A stretch of 64,000 nucleotides of DNA from Bactrocera neohumeralis (taxonomy: Eukaryota; Arthropoda; Insecta; Diptera; Tephritidae): NCBI RefSeq assembly GCF_024586455.1, contig NC_065919.1:28124839-28188838 (forward strand). Direction: 5' to 3'. This document shows, piece after piece, positions 11,595 to 22,983 of this stretch. Positions within the stretch are counted from its first letter, which is position 1, and each line of letters begins with the position of its first letter. The notes beneath the pieces are model-generated. The model saw only the letters and a list, made by a program, of their open reading frames with translations. It did not search any database and was not told where the DNA came from. Position numbers and translations under genes: made by a program.

Positions 11595-11818
11595 AAACAC
11601 TCCAGCTCTGAAAGTATTCGACGCAGTACCCGCCGGGGGAAGCAGAGGAAGAGGAAGACCTCCACCGTTGCAAGGACCAAGTGGAGAAGGACCTGACTTC
11701 GCTTGGAATATCCAATCGGCGCCACGTAGCGAAGAGAAGAAACGACTGGCGCGCTGTTGTTAACTCGGCTATAATCACGTAAGCGGTGTCTACGCCAATT
11801 AAGAAGAAGAAGAAGAAA

Positions 11819-13442
11819 GCCACACTGATAAGGTCCAATCAGTTTGTTGACGGTGGGCTTTAATCTTTCACACAATAAGCTCGATAGAACCTTATTCGCG
11901 ATGTTTAGGAGGCTCATCCCACGGTAGTTGGCGCAGATTATGGGGTCTCCCTTTTTTGGATTGGGCAGAGCACACTTAAATTCCAATCGTTGGGCAATCT
12001 TTCGTCCGACCATATTTTACAAAGAAGCTGATGCATGCTCTTTATCAGTTCTTCGCCGCCGTGTTTGAATACCTTGGCCGACAGTCCATCGGCCCCCGCC
12101 GCTTTGTTGTTCTTCAGACGGGTAATTGCTATTCGAACTACTTCATGCTCGGGCAAAGGATCGTCTGCTCTATCGCCATCGATTGGGGAATCGGGTTCAC
12201 CTTCTCCTGGCGTTGTACTTTCACTGCCATTCAGCAGGCTGGAGAAGTGTTCCTCCATGGGGTTCCCTCTTTGGGGGTTCTACAAGAGTATGTTCCGGTC
12301 TTGAAACCTTCTGTTAGTCGCCGCATTTTTTCGTAGAATTTTCGAGCATTACCCCTGATGGCCAGCTTGTCAAGCTCTTCATACTCACGCATTTCGGCCT
12401 ATTCCTTTTTCTGTCTGCTTCCCTCTTCAAATCTCGGTAACTATCCCAACCCGCATGTGTTGTGGTCTATCGTAACTTTGCAAGGTTGGTAGTCTGTTTT
12501 CTCTTTGCTGTGACACGGCACTTCTCGTCGTACCAGCTATTCTTTTGCGTTTTCAGGAAACCAATGGTTTCAGTTGCAGCTCTACGTAAGGAGTTTGAAA
12601 TGCCGTCTCACAGTTCTCTTATACCGAGTTGTTGACAGATGTTGTTGTAGAAAATCGTTCGGCTATCTGTTGTGATTGTAGCTTCTCGACGTCGAACCTT
12701 TCTTGTATTTGTTAACGTGCGTTTTTTTGCAGCACAGAGGCGGGTACGTATCTTAGCTGCAACAAGCTAGTGGTCCGAGACGATGTTAGAACCTCTGAGC
12801 GCACGCGGCGCAAATCAGCGATATGTTGAAAAATTTCGCTTTGATGCGGATTGTGGCTAGACGTTTCTCCACCGGTGTGAATGACAGTACTCGGCGATGG
12901 AGTCGCTCTCCCACCACGAATCCCACACCAAACTTGCTCTCCTTTATATGGCCACTGTAGTAAATGCCACAAGGATATACTCCCCTCAGTCCTTATCCCG
13001 TCCATCGCATTTCTTGCACGGCGGTGATGTCAGCCTTCACTCTAACGAGGACATCAACCAGCTGGGCAGCGGCACCTTCCCAATTAAGGGTCCGGACATT
13101 CCTGGTGCATGCCCTCAATTCGTAGTCCTTATTTCGTTTGCCATGGTCGTCTTCAAAAGGGGGGTCTCTCATCCGAGGCTTTTCTGTCTTTTTCATTGGT
13201 ACTGTTTTTTACGTGGCGGGTCCCAAACCCAGCGCACAACCCTATGTAGGGAATGTTTCGACTTCTCACTTTAGCTCGCCTTCAAACGGATGTTCTTAGG
13301 CTACCCAGAGGATACTTGGTCAAAGACCGGAAGTTGTGAGCTGCTTGAGCCATATGTAAAAGAATCGTTTCTGGCCACTCCCAAGTGAATGACGATCAGA
13401 GAACTTTCCTCACTTTCGTGAACTTCTACACATGACTCCATC
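11819..13442 (-). mobile_element. Inverted 5' segment of a second RTE copy
   Basis: The minus strand carries the same RTE family from its 5' end (TGACTCCATCC complement near 13432-13442) down to the middle of the reverse transcriptase (the YQCGF codons at 11819). There it stops against the GAA tail of the first copy. Readable minus-strand parts are KADITAVQEMRWTG near 13000-13040, KNNKAAGADGLSAKVF near 12080-12130 and YRGMSLLNIANKVLS near 11890-11940. The 3' half is absent. Together with the sense 3' tail at 13446-13475 it looks like a 5'-inverted insertion. Confidence 0.8.
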
Positions 13443-13445
13443 CTC

Positions 13446-13475
13446 ATAAGCTGTGTCTACGCCAATAAAAAAGAA
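13446..13475 (+). mobile_element. Short sense RTE 3' tail
   Basis: AGCTGTGTCTACGCCAATAA followed by AAAAGAAG closely matches the end of the plus copy (GCGGTGTCTACGCCAATTAA, then GAA repeats, at 11791-11818). It follows directly after the inverted segment and points the opposite way. Confidence 0.7.
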
Positions 13476-13830
13476 GACTGTAACTCTGGTGCAACTAGAG
13501 TAAACGTTTTATCTTGTTTAATATAAAGTTTCGCAACGTGACTTGGTTTTTTTTTTAAATTTGTACAGAAATTCGATCTAAAACAATTAATTTAATTTAT
13601 CCAAATTCGATTTTGTACTCAAATTTTGCAACTGGATTTTAAAAAAGATAAATATAAGAGAAATTAATTATATAATTAGAAGCGTTTGCAAGTCATTGAC
13701 ACCCTTCTTCCATAAGATACATACATACATTCCATAAATAGATGTGTATTTATATATGAGCATATCTATTTACACATTAGTGTACAGGCTTTAAATTATT
13801 ATTTTAATAAGAAGTAAGGAAGGGCAAAGT
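13476..13830. other. Intergenic, nothing recognised
   Basis: AT-rich, includes a short CATA run near 13721-13731. No gene or known repeat recognised. Confidence 0.5.
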
Positions 13831-13834
13831 TCAG

Positions 13835-14480
13835 TTGTTTTCGTTAGAAAGTCAGCCATAGGCACAGGGGTCCAAGCATCTGGTATATGGAGGCTTGAAT
13901 AATTTTGGCCCGATTTTGACAATTTTTAAACCTGAGATGTCATACGTTAAATACAATATTCGCGTAAATTTTTATCGCAATATATTATATTAATTAGTGC
14001 TTGATGTTTAGTAGTTTTTAACATAATCGTTATATTATTATTTTCCCACTATCGTAAGAAGGTGACATTTAAATTTAGGTGACATTTCTTTATTGGTTTG
14101 ACAGACATGTATATACAATAACCTAATTTGGAGACCACGCCCACTTTTTATATATTTTCAAAGCACGATGCCCTTCGTTATTGCGATTCGATGTACAAAT
14201 TACAGTTTGGTATCTTAATTTGCGTCTTAGTTATGACAATTCCGATTACGGGCGTTTTGTGGGCGCGGCATTGATATTACATCCAGCTACAAACTTATCC
14301 TTCCTTTTTGCCAAGAAACACGTGTACCAAATTTCATCAAGATATGTATCTCAATTCTTACTCAAGTTACAGCTGTGACCGTGACCGCACGGACAGACAG
14401 CCTCTGTATATTTCAATTAGTTCTAGGTGATACAAACAACCTTTAGATGAACAAAGCCATTATACTCTTAAGCAACATGT
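13835..14480 (+). repeat. Dispersed repeat family B (copy 1)
   Basis: A non-coding repeat distinct from family A. It contains GGAGACCACGCCCACTTTTT near 14130, CCAAATTTCATCAAGATATG near 14328, a GCACGGACAGACAGC tract near 14385, and the end TAGGTGATACAAACAACCTT followed by TGAACAAAGCCATTATACTC at 14424-14468. The same order, reversed, is present at 55.61-56.12 kb. No open frame is conserved. Confidence 0.7.
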
Positions 14481-14925
14481 TACATCAGTATACAAATTGT
14501 CTGAATATTGTAAAATGCCTATACAGGTATTAGTCAGTGTAGATATATGTATATATCGAATAGCTTATAGCTTTTATGCATACCTATGTATATATGCATG
14601 CGCCACTTTTTATATATAGTACATATGAAGAAAGTATAAAATTTATTATCTTGTTGCAAATATATTTCCCAAACAAACATACATACATACATACATTATT
14701 TTAGCACGTTCCTGATTACTCGAATAAAAAATGCAATAGCTCCTGTAGGCCTTTATGTGCTCGAGATCAAATTGCCATCACAGATATTATCATGTTGACA
14801 CGTTTCTTCGTTAATTCATTAACATGCGCAACTCCCTGTTCTATTAAGTGAGATAGCCTCTGATCTGCTGAACTTGTTTTTGTTTAATTAAAACGAATCG
14901 CAGTTCAAAAATCGAAACGAAAATC
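14481..14925. other. Intergenic spacer upstream of takeout-like gene 2
   Basis: AT-rich, with a (CATA)n microsatellite near 14677-14695. No gene seen. Confidence 0.5.
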
Positions 14926-14926
14926 A

Positions 14927-14934
14927 TATAAAAG
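14927..14934 (+). promoter_or_regulatory. Candidate TATA box of takeout-like gene 2
   Basis: TATAAAAG lies 129 bases before the ATG at 15056, which leaves room for a leader of about 95-100 bases. Assigned from position and consensus only. Confidence 0.5.
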
Positions 14935-15055
14935 TTAAATTCACCAACGCATTGTAAATTCATTAACCGAACAAGTGCGCTGCAAGACACCGCATTCCCA
15001 CAAAGTAAATTTCGTCAATCAAAAATAATTCGGTAGCAAAGTGAACACAAGCAGG

Positions 15056-16104
15056 ATGTCGCGGATTAGCTGGATACCCTTATTCGCGTGTGCAGTACTT
15101 TACATGCAATCAGCAACGGCGCAAAAAGGTGTGTTTCTATTTTCTTTTATGAATTTTGTAAGCCCTTAAAATACTTCTATTCCCCCACAGCACTGGACTT
15201 TGAGCGCTGCCGCTACGGTGATTCGGTGTGCCACACAAAGATTACCAACGAACTGATAAAAAAGTACGGCGCAACTGGTGTACGTGCACTACATATACCG
15301 CCCTTCGATCCATTGCGTATTAAGTCGCTTGTATTGCCGCCGAATCCAAAAGCTCTCATAAATGCACGCTTGTCCTTCACAAATGTTGACATAACTGGTT
15401 TGACAAATGCACAAAACATCAAAGTCGAGTAAGTGCAATGCAAGAAATACCGAGTAAGCAAATGTGTTTACTGTCTGTAGTAATGCCTAGACTAAGCAAG
15501 GCGCACAGCATAGATTTATTACCTAAAAAAGCAAATTTAATTAAAACTACTTTGTATTTAAAAAAACTACATTTTGCTCAACGCAGAGGCTTCACACGCG
15601 ATGTCACTAGTCCGATATCACTGTCATGCACCGTCCCGAAAGCAAGATTTAGCGGTGCCTATGAAGGCGAGGGCAAAATTCTTGGCGCGAATTTTCAAGG
15701 CAAAGGAAATTGCGTAATAGAGCTATGTATGTTGATAAAAGAAAGCATTATTAATGATATTTCTGTATGTATAAATTTTTCTGCTTAAAATTCCAGCTGA
15801 TATAACCCTCACTTGCAAAATAGATGCCAAATTGGTGCAGAAAAGTGGCAAGAATTACTTAGTCATCAATAATGTATCATTGGTGATGTCGAAACCGAAA
15901 AATGTACGTTACCAACTTGATGGACTCTACCATGGTAACCCGGAATTGAGCGCAACGGCGAACGATTTCCTCAATGGCAATGCGGATGAAATATTCGAAG
16001 GCATGCGTCCGAATATGCAAGAGGTTTTTGCAGTGGTCGTACATGAATACATGACAAAATGTTTTAATGAATGGCCATACGATGATCTTTTCCTGCCCGA
16101 GTAA
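15056..16104 (+). CDS. Takeout-like (JHBP domain) secreted protein 2
   Basis: Exons 15056-15128, 15191-15428, 15587-15726 and 15797-16104 join in frame into 252 residues. The first 22 or so residues are a signal peptide (MSRISWIPLFACAVLYMQSA). The mature protein starts with the family cysteine pair in CRYGDSVC and includes PPFDPLRIKSLVLP. It ends with the usual JHBP C-terminus: LDGLYHGNPEL, then NDFLNGNADEIFEGMRP, then PYDDLFLPE. It is a paralogue of the gene at 4.3-7.4 kb, in the same orientation, with the same 140-nt internal exon; the first gene has one more intron. The role is inferred from the family: extracellular binding of a small hydrophobic molecule. Which Drosophila paralogue corresponds to it cannot be told by eye. 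Confidence 0.9.
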
Positions 16105-18048
16105 AATAAGAGTATTAATAATTATAAAGTAATTAATATTATATTTTTTATGAGTGTAAATACGACAGCAATAAAGCAGAGAATGAGCACAAAATTAATT
16201 TTGCTTAAATTCATTTATTTCAAAACAGATTTTAAGATTTTTTACAGAAACATGAAATAAGCAATTATTGCGACGAAGTAGAAAGTAGAAATTCATTTAT
16301 TTGGGTTCAAAAATATTTAGCTTTTAAAACTTGTTATGCAGATAACGCGCTGTAATAAATTTGAAATTAGAAGCACAAAAAGTTTACATTTCTGGTTTGC
16401 TTTGCAATACAATTAATTACTAACATATGTACATATATAATTGTCTGTATGTAAAAGTTATCGCATTTTAAAAACGAGTAATCTAAATATATACAATATA
16501 TAATAATTAATTTACAATATATATATAAAATGAGAATATTACAATTTTCTTCGAACTGGTATTATTGAGAGATGTTTGGAAAACACTTATAGAACAAGAA
16601 GACAGAGCTAATATTAAACTGGAATCACAAAAAATATTCAACTCGGCGAATTGCCCGTATTAAAAAAAAAATTATATTAGAAATATATATTATATAATAA
16701 TATTTATATTATACACAAAAATGAATTTTCTTCTGCTTGTACTCATTTCCGAGCAATTATTGTCTACTCTCTCATTAAAAATTTAGTTTTTGAAAAATTT
16801 TTAAATAGTGCGACTGTTAAAAAAAAATAATAGTACTAATACTTATAATTAAAAAATGTTAATGTTAATGTGAATAAAATTAATATATTACAATTTATGG
16901 CTTACTGGCATTTTTTGAATTGTAGAAGATTGTTTTAATAACTTAAAAGCAACTTCAGTAACAAAAAACATTTTTGTTTATATTAACCATCCAGAGAAAG
17001 TTGGTGTTTAGTCTTCAAATCTTCAATTTTAGAAATATGTAAAACAAAAGTTGTACAAATTTCATATATTTTATATATGTACAATCAACAAATGAACTAA
17101 AATTATTTGTGTCTAAACTGCTGAAAATAATTAGGGCTAAAATTACAAAAAAAAAAAATATTTTCCATTTTCATTTTTTTTTTTTAATATTAACCTAAAT
17201 AATAGTATTTATGTCTAAGCCAAAAATTATTAGGGCTAAAACTACAAAACAAAATTATTATATTTATATACAATCAGAAACAATATCTAAAGTTTAACGA
17301 AAATGTTAAAAAAGACTGTAATCACATTAAGTTAAAATTATATGCAATTTCAAGCAAAAAAGTTAGAGAAACTAATTAATAAGTAAAAATTAATATAAAT
17401 AACTAATAAACTAAAATAATATTTAGAAAATTACAGGAAACTATTACAGTTTACTAAAAATTATATATCGGACTATATTCTACTATAGAAAAAAATCTAA
17501 TGAATTGTCAAATTTAAATAAATATTTAATTAAAATATATAAAGTAAATTAAATAAAGTCTTTAAATTAATTTTAATATAAATAACTTACAAAAGGTTTT
17601 TTTTTTTAATTTTTTTAACTCATAAAAAATATTTTTATCGTTAAATGCGGAAATAAATACAACTAAGCCTGTGTATGAAATAATTATTTAATAATATGTG
17701 CTAATAACTGATTAGAACTAATCGAGTTGTTTAAAAATTTGGATAAAATCAAATTAAAAATCTATAGAATTGAAGTATAACTAATTAAAATTTTATACTA
17801 AAATTAAAGAATTTGAGTTATATAAATGAAAACATATAAAAAATGACGGCACAAAAGTGTTAATTGAAAATTTATATGTCAATAAAATTAGAATACATAT
17901 TTTGATATATTTGTAATTAAAACATAAATATGTCTAAAAAATTATATTATAAATATCTAAGCTAAGTTTTAAAATAATTAATTAAAAAAATTATGTTGAC
18001 ATATACAATTTTTGCACACAAATGTACATATTAAATTGCACTTTTCTT
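16105..18048. other. Very AT-rich spacer
   Basis: About 1.9 kb made almost entirely of A and T runs, with no open frame longer than chance and no RNA gene recognised. It separates the 3' ends of takeout-like gene 2 and bam, which converge, so it should hold both 3' untranslated regions and polyadenylation sites (many AATAAA-like words). Confidence 0.6.
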
Positions 18049-19829
18049 TTAAACGGCACCAATATATCGCGTAGTTCGCCGATCAGCAACAGATTCTTTC
18101 AAAATGTTAGTAACGGCACCCGCATCAGCGTTGAAATAGGTTTCGTTTACGGTAGATGTTTGCTGATCAATGGCACCATTGGTCGCGCTCATTGTATGTG
18201 TAGTTCCCGCAACATCACGGGCAGTAAATGCTGTGGCTACTGCTGCTTCTCCATAAACTAAGCCATCGTTGTTATTAGGTGTGACTATTTCATGTTTCAG
18301 TCCTATATTAAATATTGTCGAACGCTTTGTGCGCTCCACTGTCCAATTGAAGGCATGCACATAGATGTGTACCTCGCGTATTTGATCATTGAGCTGCAGT
18401 ATGAGTTTTTCCAGCAACTGTGTTTGAGCTAGCATAGAAAAAAATTATAAAACAAGCGGTATTGGGTTATATTCGCTGTTAGACTTACTGCGTGCTTGTT
18501 CGGTGACAAATTGCCCACGTTTATGCTCCATTTCGATTCGTTTAAATGTCTCAAATTGTGTTAAAAAATTGCGCAACTTATTTAAGGACTGTTCACACTC
18601 CATATATAACTCAATGCTGCACACTTTGTTTGCGTTCAAAATGCGCTGCATTTCACATAAGAAAATCGTGCATTTTTTTGCTGCCTGCTTCACTTGATAT
18701 TGCACATTCATGGTACAAGGCATGGAACACTTTGTCTGTGCATCTGTCTGCATTTTACCTGCTTGCAATTGTATGTCGGCATCAAACGCATTTAATGGTA
18801 AAACGTCGTTCAAATAATAATGCATTTTTCGAAGCAGACCAAATAGACGCAAAACTGGGTTAGGCTCCTTGCTACAATTAATTTAGAACACATTCACATA
18901 GTGTTTAAAATGTTAAGAAAGAAATTGCATTTTACTAAAACATACTTATCCAATGGTAGGCCAAGAGTGGATAAATCGACTACAATTTTGTCGTAATCAA
19001 TTTCTTGTTCCTTCAATGTGTCGTTGTATTTTGAAAACCTACGTTGACTAACGCCATTTACTTTGTTGACAGTTCCATTATTGTTGCGGCTTCCAGAACG
19101 ATAGAAATCAGTTTCGCCAGCATTGAAAGCAGCGCTGGAAATAAGTGGCACTGCACTGGTGTCCGGATGAAGAGTATTGGAATTTTGGTGACGTAAAAAG
19201 TGAAATTCAAATTTTGGCGCAGTAGAAGCTTTAGGCAATACTCCACAAGTTAAGTTGGTGCCATTTGAAGAGCGAATTTGTGGAATTTCCTTACATCGAG
19301 GTGGTACTGAACTGTAATTGCAATTTACGCCATCATTCAACCCAGGAGTTCCAGGGGCTATTGCAGAATGAAACTGTGCTATTGCAACTGAGTGAGATGT
19401 GGCTGCCGATCCATATAAATTTGATCCAATATGGAAATGTTGTTGCTTGTTTCTTTTATTTTGCTGCATTTGCTGATTTTGAAGTTGGTGATGATAATAA
19501 TATTGACGATATAACTGCAACATGTGTGCATCCCTGGTGTTCATTGTGTGGGAATTATTTGGAGCTTTTTCAACTGCTCCAGTCACATTTCCACAACTTT
19601 TATCATCTTTCAAACAGTTATTACTTAACTGAGCAACACACGATTCTACGTAAGGCACTGGCAATCCGATGACCTCAGGGCAGTTTGTTGTTGCAGTTAA
19701 TCCAATTGCACCAACAGAATCTAATTCGCCACCAATAAGCAGTGAACTCAATTCTTGTGAAATAGTTTCCATATTGGTATTCAGTAATTGACTATCATTT
19801 TCACAACTTAGTTGGTGATAAGTAGCCAT
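18049..19829 (-). CDS. bam: Bag-of-marbles (Bam) homologue
   Basis: Exons (minus) 19829-18946, 18871-18489 and 18428-18049 join in frame at GT-AG sites into 548 residues. The conserved part covers about residues 275-460. It has NPVLRLFGLLRKMHYYLND (299-317), MNVQYQVKQAAKKC, a cysteine-bearing YMECEQSLNKLRNFL, and IREVHIYVHAFNW. These match in order the corresponding stretches of Drosophila Bam (VLRLMNLFRSLHDHL, LNVRYQL, YDECDKLL, LSVHVFNW, recalled from memory). Bam drives germline stem-cell daughters into differentiation by repressing translation with Bgcn. The N-terminal 270 residues are longer than in Drosophila, low in complexity and Q/H/N-rich around 105-133. No clear C-terminal PEST tail was seen. 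Its neighbours, takeout-type genes and RpS27, agree with the Drosophila 96C region. Identification is by eye, with no alignment score. Confidence 0.82.
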
Positions 19830-19845
19830 TTTTTCAGATTTTCAG

Positions 19846-20025
19846 CTGAAGGCAACTAAAAAAATTGTGTGGAAAAAACGTTACATTTAAAATTTTTCGA
19901 ATATTCCTCAAACTAATATATTACACTTGCTACTTTTTCACAAATTTATATGATTTAATTATTTGCTTATTTAACTAATGGTAATTTTGAATTAAAAAAT
20001 AAAATATCATCCAGTTTTTACTTAC
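19846..20025 (-). other. bam: Predicted 5' untranslated intron of bam
   Basis: On the minus strand a consensus donor (AAA then GTAAGT) lies at 20025-20020. An acceptor (CCTTCAG) ends at 19846, 16 bases before the ATG. This suggests a non-coding first exon upstream of 20025. It is inferred from splice consensus only. Confidence 0.5.
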
Positions 20026-22169
20026 TTTGGTAGACAGCAATTAAAAATTAATCTTTCTATAAGACAAGCTGAAATAATTAGATGTGACAAATTTGATTTG
20101 CCAACAAGCAACAGGAAACGGCTGACGTAGGGTAGACGGTGTTACCACATAAAATTTTCTTAGGTAAATCAATTGCGTGCTGTAAGGGAATACATTTTCC
20201 CTCTCTTTAGCAATACTTTTTATAAGTGCAAAATTAATTTTATATATAGAAAATATGTAATTAAAATATTGCAAATTTTAAACTTTAAACGCGAATATCT
20301 CGAAAACTATAAGTTTCCTGCGGCTATAACTGTATATATTCTTTATCTGGATAATCTCCTCTATCCGACCATACCCATTTTATTACCGAAATCCTGGGAC
20401 GGTATACTAAAGCCGACCCATACTTGGAAGCTTTTATTGTTCCAACGGCATATTTAATTTAATTTGAATTACACTGAAAACATAGTTTATTTTTGAATAA
20501 AAAATATTTAGTAATCATATTCCATATATATGCTGACTGTCATAGAATTATGTAGTTATATTGAAGCTTATGTAAATACATAAAACTGTTTAACTTTCAT
20601 ATTAAAAATACTTTTGGACCGGTGGCATCTCTCTTAGCATGCAATTTTAGCGAATTGATATCTTATAAACTTGACGAGTAGGAATATTTCAAAACAGATT
20701 TGCTTATGTTAGTACTGTGAATTGCATCGTAATACCATGGTGAAATGTTACTTTTATTGTTATATATAGTTTGTAGTTTTTTTAATTCCATTTATACATA
20801 AAAATCATAATTTATTTGAATACGGTTTTATTACTTCACAGTTTTTTCTTACGAAAATGTTTTCTAATCCATAATGTCAAATAAATTCTAATGGATGGAT
20901 GTCTTTTTTACCATTTGGATACTTTTTCATTCAAATGGATGGGTGTCTTTTTGGCATTTGGATACTTTTTCACTAGTTTACTCAAAACAAATTTTTATTG
21001 GCTGGAATATTCGAAAAATATATTTTTTGATCATAAAAACAAAGCAAAGCTTATTTTCTCATTTTGAGCTAAAACCACAACGTTTGTGAATTTTTTAATT
21101 CAAAATTAATTATATGATATATATTAGAGTAAATTTTTATGTTATTTATATATTTTTTTTTTGTTGTTCAATACAACAATAAATCAGCCTCTTTCTAATT
21201 CATGTTATATTCCCTTTAATATTAAAACTGATCTTGCAGATTCATGGTAATTAAAGGAAACATATTTATGGAAAATTCATCAATTAGTAAGCCATAACTA
21301 AAGTTTTTCCAGATGTGCACCTACTGTAAACTCATTTTTTTTTTTAATTCTAATCCGATGCCTATTTATCTTTCAAAATTTATGAATTTTGTTTTTAATG
21401 ACGCATTGGCCAAAGTACATCAAATTATGTCTTAAAAAATGCCCTATCAGTCTATATAAAAAAATATAAATTTCATTATATTATACTAAAGCTCCTTTAT
21501 TGCACAATAGAATTTGTCCTCTGAATTATGAATTGCCTAGTTTTATACAATTACTGTTGTTTCAACCTGCTACTTAAAAAAAATATGTATTGACAAATCA
21601 TAAATTGACTTCATAAGGATTCCATTCTGTTTTAAAACAGATAATGAAACTCGAACTTTTATAAAAATTGTCATTTCCGTTTTTAATTTTTAATATTTTA
21701 AGATTATTACTGCCAAGGTCAGAACTGTTTACTTGAAATATCTTAAGCAACCTGATTAGATTTTGCCCAACTTTCAGACAACTACACACATAATCATTAC
21801 ATTACAATTTCTATATTATTACACTTCCACGCATTTCAAATTTATGGTATGTATATACCGTAGCGAACGTTTCTACTTCGAAGGCAAGCCATAGAATTCA
21901 AAATTCTTTATTTATTGGGTTAAACGACACATGTATTTACACCAAATACATTTATTATGCATTTGATCTCCAAGTTCATTTTACCAATTTTACAAACAAT
22001 TCACTTCATTCATTAAAATCATTTGAACATTGCAGTTATTTCCAACGGAGCTGAACCACACTTTTTATTGTTTTAATGTAAAGAAAATAGTTGAATGCTC
22101 TTGTTTGGTTGTATCTTTTTATTCTTTGTTTATTAAAAAAATTAATAATCGCGCTGACTTCTAATTATT
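20026..22169. other. Intergenic between bam and RpS27
   Basis: AT-rich; contains the bam promoter side and the RpS27 3' region. No further gene was recognised. A two-unit tandem repeat of period 43 lies at 20890-20976 (AATGGATGGATGTC... and CATTTGGATACTTTTTCA in each unit). Confidence 0.5.
20890..20976 (+). repeat. Two-unit tandem repeat, period 43
   Basis: Unit 1 starts AATGGATGGATGTCTTTTTT at 20890. Unit 2 starts AATGGATGGGTGTCTTTTTG at 20933. Both continue with CATTTGGATACTTTTTCA. Only a few bases differ. Confidence 0.85.
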
Positions 22170-22948
22170 CTACTGTGGCTTCCTTCTGAAAGAACAACCT
22201 GCAAAATAGAAAAACATAATTAGTAAATTAATGCATATACGAAATTGCCAAAATGCAAAACATACCCTCAGTGAGTTTAGCACGTCCTCCTGTGGGTTGG
22301 CACAGAATTGTGGCACATCCCGCACATACAACAACGCCTTGTGCATGACTGAAAACTGTGGTAATTCTGTAGCAGCCGGGGCACTTGACGTCCATGAAGT
22401 AAGAGTTGGGATGTTGCACCAAGCGCTTCAGCTTATGCTTACGCTTCTCTTCAGCGGGCAATGGGTGCAGTAAATCTTTTGCTAGCTGCAAATATAAGTA
22501 AACACAATCAATACAGAATTGTTGCAACCAGTCGAAAATTCAGTTTGTGTGGCATTAAACTGCATTTCTAGGTTATGTTTATCACTAATTTTAATTAATA
22601 TAAATCACTTTTTTATTTCATTGTTTTAATATACACAAACTAATGTAGTCATTAATGGACTTTGCGATTAATATTCATAGAGTTAATGTGTTCGACATTG
22701 GCTTAGTTTTTCTTAGCCATGTGAACTCGATACACAAGCGCATGCAATCTTTCATTTTGCCACCGTCGGGCATTTGTTGCAATTTACACAAGCACTTTAC
22801 GGAATTTCTGGCATTTTATTCAAGTAAAAAAAACTTATTTCACTTGCACACAGGCTTGAACTTTCGTTCCAATGCAAAATAAATGCCCACTTAATAATTA
22901 AAAGGCTGTAATTTGTAAATTTTCATCGAATTTGACACCCACCGGCAT
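22170..22948 (-). CDS. RpS27: 40S ribosomal protein S27 (eS27)
   Basis: Exons (minus) 22948-22943, 22485-22266 and 22198-22170 join into exactly 84 residues, the family length. The first coding exon holds only Met-Pro before a GTGGGT donor. The body reads LAKDLLHPLPAEEKRKHKLK, then a zinc-binding four-cysteine motif with CPGCYRITTVF and VCAGCATILCQPTGG. The last exon gives CSFRRKPQ. It is a small-subunit ribosomal protein. An ATG directly before a donor, with the rest of the protein in exon 2, is typical of ribosomal protein genes. A pyrimidine tract marks the probable transcription start. It is transcribed away from Nup358. Confidence 0.97.
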
Positions 22949-22971
22949 GTTTCTTCTTTCACAGCTAACAC

Positions 22972-22983
22972 GGAAAAGGAAGT
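22972..22983 (-). promoter_or_regulatory. RpS27: 5' TOP-like pyrimidine tract of RpS27
   Basis: The minus strand reads CTTCCTTTTCCG, 24 bases before the ATG. This is the kind of oligopyrimidine start used by ribosomal protein genes for growth-dependent translational control. The exact start site is inferred. Confidence 0.6.

Larger units (their letters stand above)
8579..11818 (+). mobile_element. RTE-clade LINE, near full-length but mutated
   Basis: A non-LTR retrotransposon in sense orientation. An AP-type endonuclease domain spans about 8960-9590 (DIIAVQEMRWTGQG, LGDFNARVDKEG, SDHYLVAAKIRT) but is broken by frameshifts. A reverse transcriptase follows at about 10090-11150, with KNNKAAGADGLPAELF, YRGMSLLNIAYKVLS, YQCGFRPGKSTTDQI, and the catalytic box VYADDIDII at about 10998-11022. 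A C-terminal region ending near 11720 precedes a short untranslated tail and a GAA-type repeat end (AAGAAGAAGAAG). The domain order and motifs fit the RTE clade. A 194-bp direct duplication disrupts the start of the reverse transcriptase. The 3' junction is occupied by the inverted second copy. Confidence 0.85.

Noticed and set aside
20095..20150. Possible Mad/Med silencer element near the bam start
   Set aside because: A GTCT word next to a GC-rich stretch is present, but the spacing and flanking bases do not fit the GRCGNC(N5)GTCTG consensus I recall, so no site is claimed.
22655..22882. 75-codon frame in the first RpS27 intron
   Set aside because: No family pattern, and it lies wholly in an intron. 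A snoRNA in an RpS27 intron would be plausible, but no C/D or H/ACA boxes were convincing.
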